From contig NZ_AP025018.1 of assembly GCF_019977735.1 (NCBI RefSeq), forward strand, positions 9,552,580 through 9,616,579: DNA of 64,000 nt, in the 5' to 3' direction. A program made the translations under genes and the position numbers. Positions 63,675 to 64,000 of this stretch are shown here, one piece after another; position 1 is the stretch's first letter, and each line of letters begins with the position of its first letter. Source of the stretch: Calothrix sp. PCC 7716. GTDB taxonomy: Bacteria; Cyanobacteriota; Cyanobacteriia; Cyanobacteriales; Nostocaceae. The notes below the pieces were generated by a model. It was not told the origin of the DNA and made no database searches. It worked only from the letters and a program-made list of their open reading frames with translations.

Positions 63675-64000
63675 ATGATAAATCGATTTGTGATTGTTTG
63701 GGGGTTAATAAGTACTCTTTGCATGGGATTGGTTGTAAGTGGGGTTCTACTGACCTCGATTAGCTGGCGCCCAGCTGATTATAATAATATACTGATGTCG
63801 ATTGCAATTTATTCGATTTATTGGGTCTTATTAGCAATTTTACAAGGTGCAGCACTTTTCTGGAAATTTCAAGATAAGGCATTTGCCTATAAATGGTTTT
63901 TTACAACAAGCCTAACTGGGTTTATCGTAATGTTTTTACATGACTTTATTATACTAAATGTAATGAAAACTGATACGAGAGGACAGGGAGTACTTATTCT
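63675..64000 (+). CDS. Small membrane protein, partial (runs off window end)
   Basis: An open frame from ATG 63675 to the window end, at least 108 residues without a stop. It starts MINRFVIVWGLISTLCMGLV and has three hydrophobic segments (about residues 5-27, 42-62 and 79-98) separated by short polar loops. I recognise no family. The length of open frame and the membrane pattern make it a real gene; its 3' part is outside the window. Confidence 0.65.
   Translation, partial: MINRFVIVWGLISTLCMGLVVSGVLLTSISWRPADYNNILMSIAIYSIYWVLLAILQGAALFWKFQDKAFAYKWFFTTSLTGFIVMFLHDFIILNVMKTDTRGQGVLI

Noticed and set aside
1-64000. tRNA, rRNA or replication-origin sequences
   Set aside because: Scanned by eye for CCA-ended cloverleaf cores, rRNA signatures and DnaA-box clusters; none convincing. 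A tRNAscan or covariance search would be decisive.

Overview
The window looks like chromosomal DNA of a filamentous, Nostoc/Calothrix-like cyanobacterium. Supporting signs are low G+C with many interspersed palindromic repeats, a cyAbrB-type regulator, sucrose-phosphate synthase next to amylosucrase, genes resembling the hormogonium-polysaccharide (hps) set, a PEP-CTERM protein, Uma2 and DUF4351-type nuclease-like proteins, and a CTB-type double-glycine peptide. The hexamer GGCGCC occurs about 117 times by my hand count (roughly one per 550 bp). I saw no copy of the usual cyanobacterial HIP1 octamer GCGATCGC.

Layout. 0-4 kb: the edge of a G+C-rich ParDE toxin-antitoxin pair, then about 1.25 kb of decayed DNA, a secreted M48 protease and a small secreted protein. 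4-12 kb: an N-terminally truncated STAND/WD40 protein, an acyl-CoA synthetase (NDP-forming)/GNAT fusion, a frameshifted ISAs1-type transposase and an AlkB-like dioxygenase. 12-20 kb: a PDZ-less HtrA-type protease, an M28 aminopeptidase, a PEP-CTERM protein, amylosucrase with sucrose-phosphate synthase, and cyAbrB. 20.6-25.8 kb: a four-gene polysaccharide operon (O-antigen-ligase-like protein and three glycosyltransferases). 26.4-32.6 kb: TonB, ExbB, ExbD and a FecCDE-type iron-chelate ABC importer. 32.9-37.4 kb: a complete pqqA-(sugar dehydrogenase)-pqqBCDE operon, which is the most notable content here.

37.6-49 kb is a mixed accessory stretch: a GNAT, a six-copy RTX repeat protein, a COQ4-family protein, a B12-binding radical SAM enzyme, a beta-helix protein, a DMT transporter, Uma2, a WD40 pseudogene fragment and a PD-(D/E)XK nuclease-like protein. 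49.2-53.9 kb is the glycine-cleavage cluster gcvT-gcvH-gcvP, with repeats between the genes and apparently inside gcvP. 54-64 kb holds a DUF4351/Rpn-like gene with a tandem duplication of its 3' end, a MITE-like element, a beta-hydroxyacid dehydrogenase divergent from a LysR regulator, an M50 protease with TPRs, a CTB-type peptide, a large unrecognised protein, and the start of a small membrane protein that runs off the window.

How the genes fit together. PqqA is the precursor peptide, PqqE/PqqD/PqqB/PqqC would turn it into PQQ, and the exported dehydrogenase encoded between pqqA and pqqB is a natural PQQ user, so the operon may encode cofactor and apoenzyme together. The divergent neighbour is a TonB-linked chelate importer. 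SpsA and amylosucrase make and use sucrose (sucrose-6-phosphate needs a separate phosphatase). gcvTHP supplies three of the four glycine-cleavage proteins. All calls come from reading the sequence; no database search was run.
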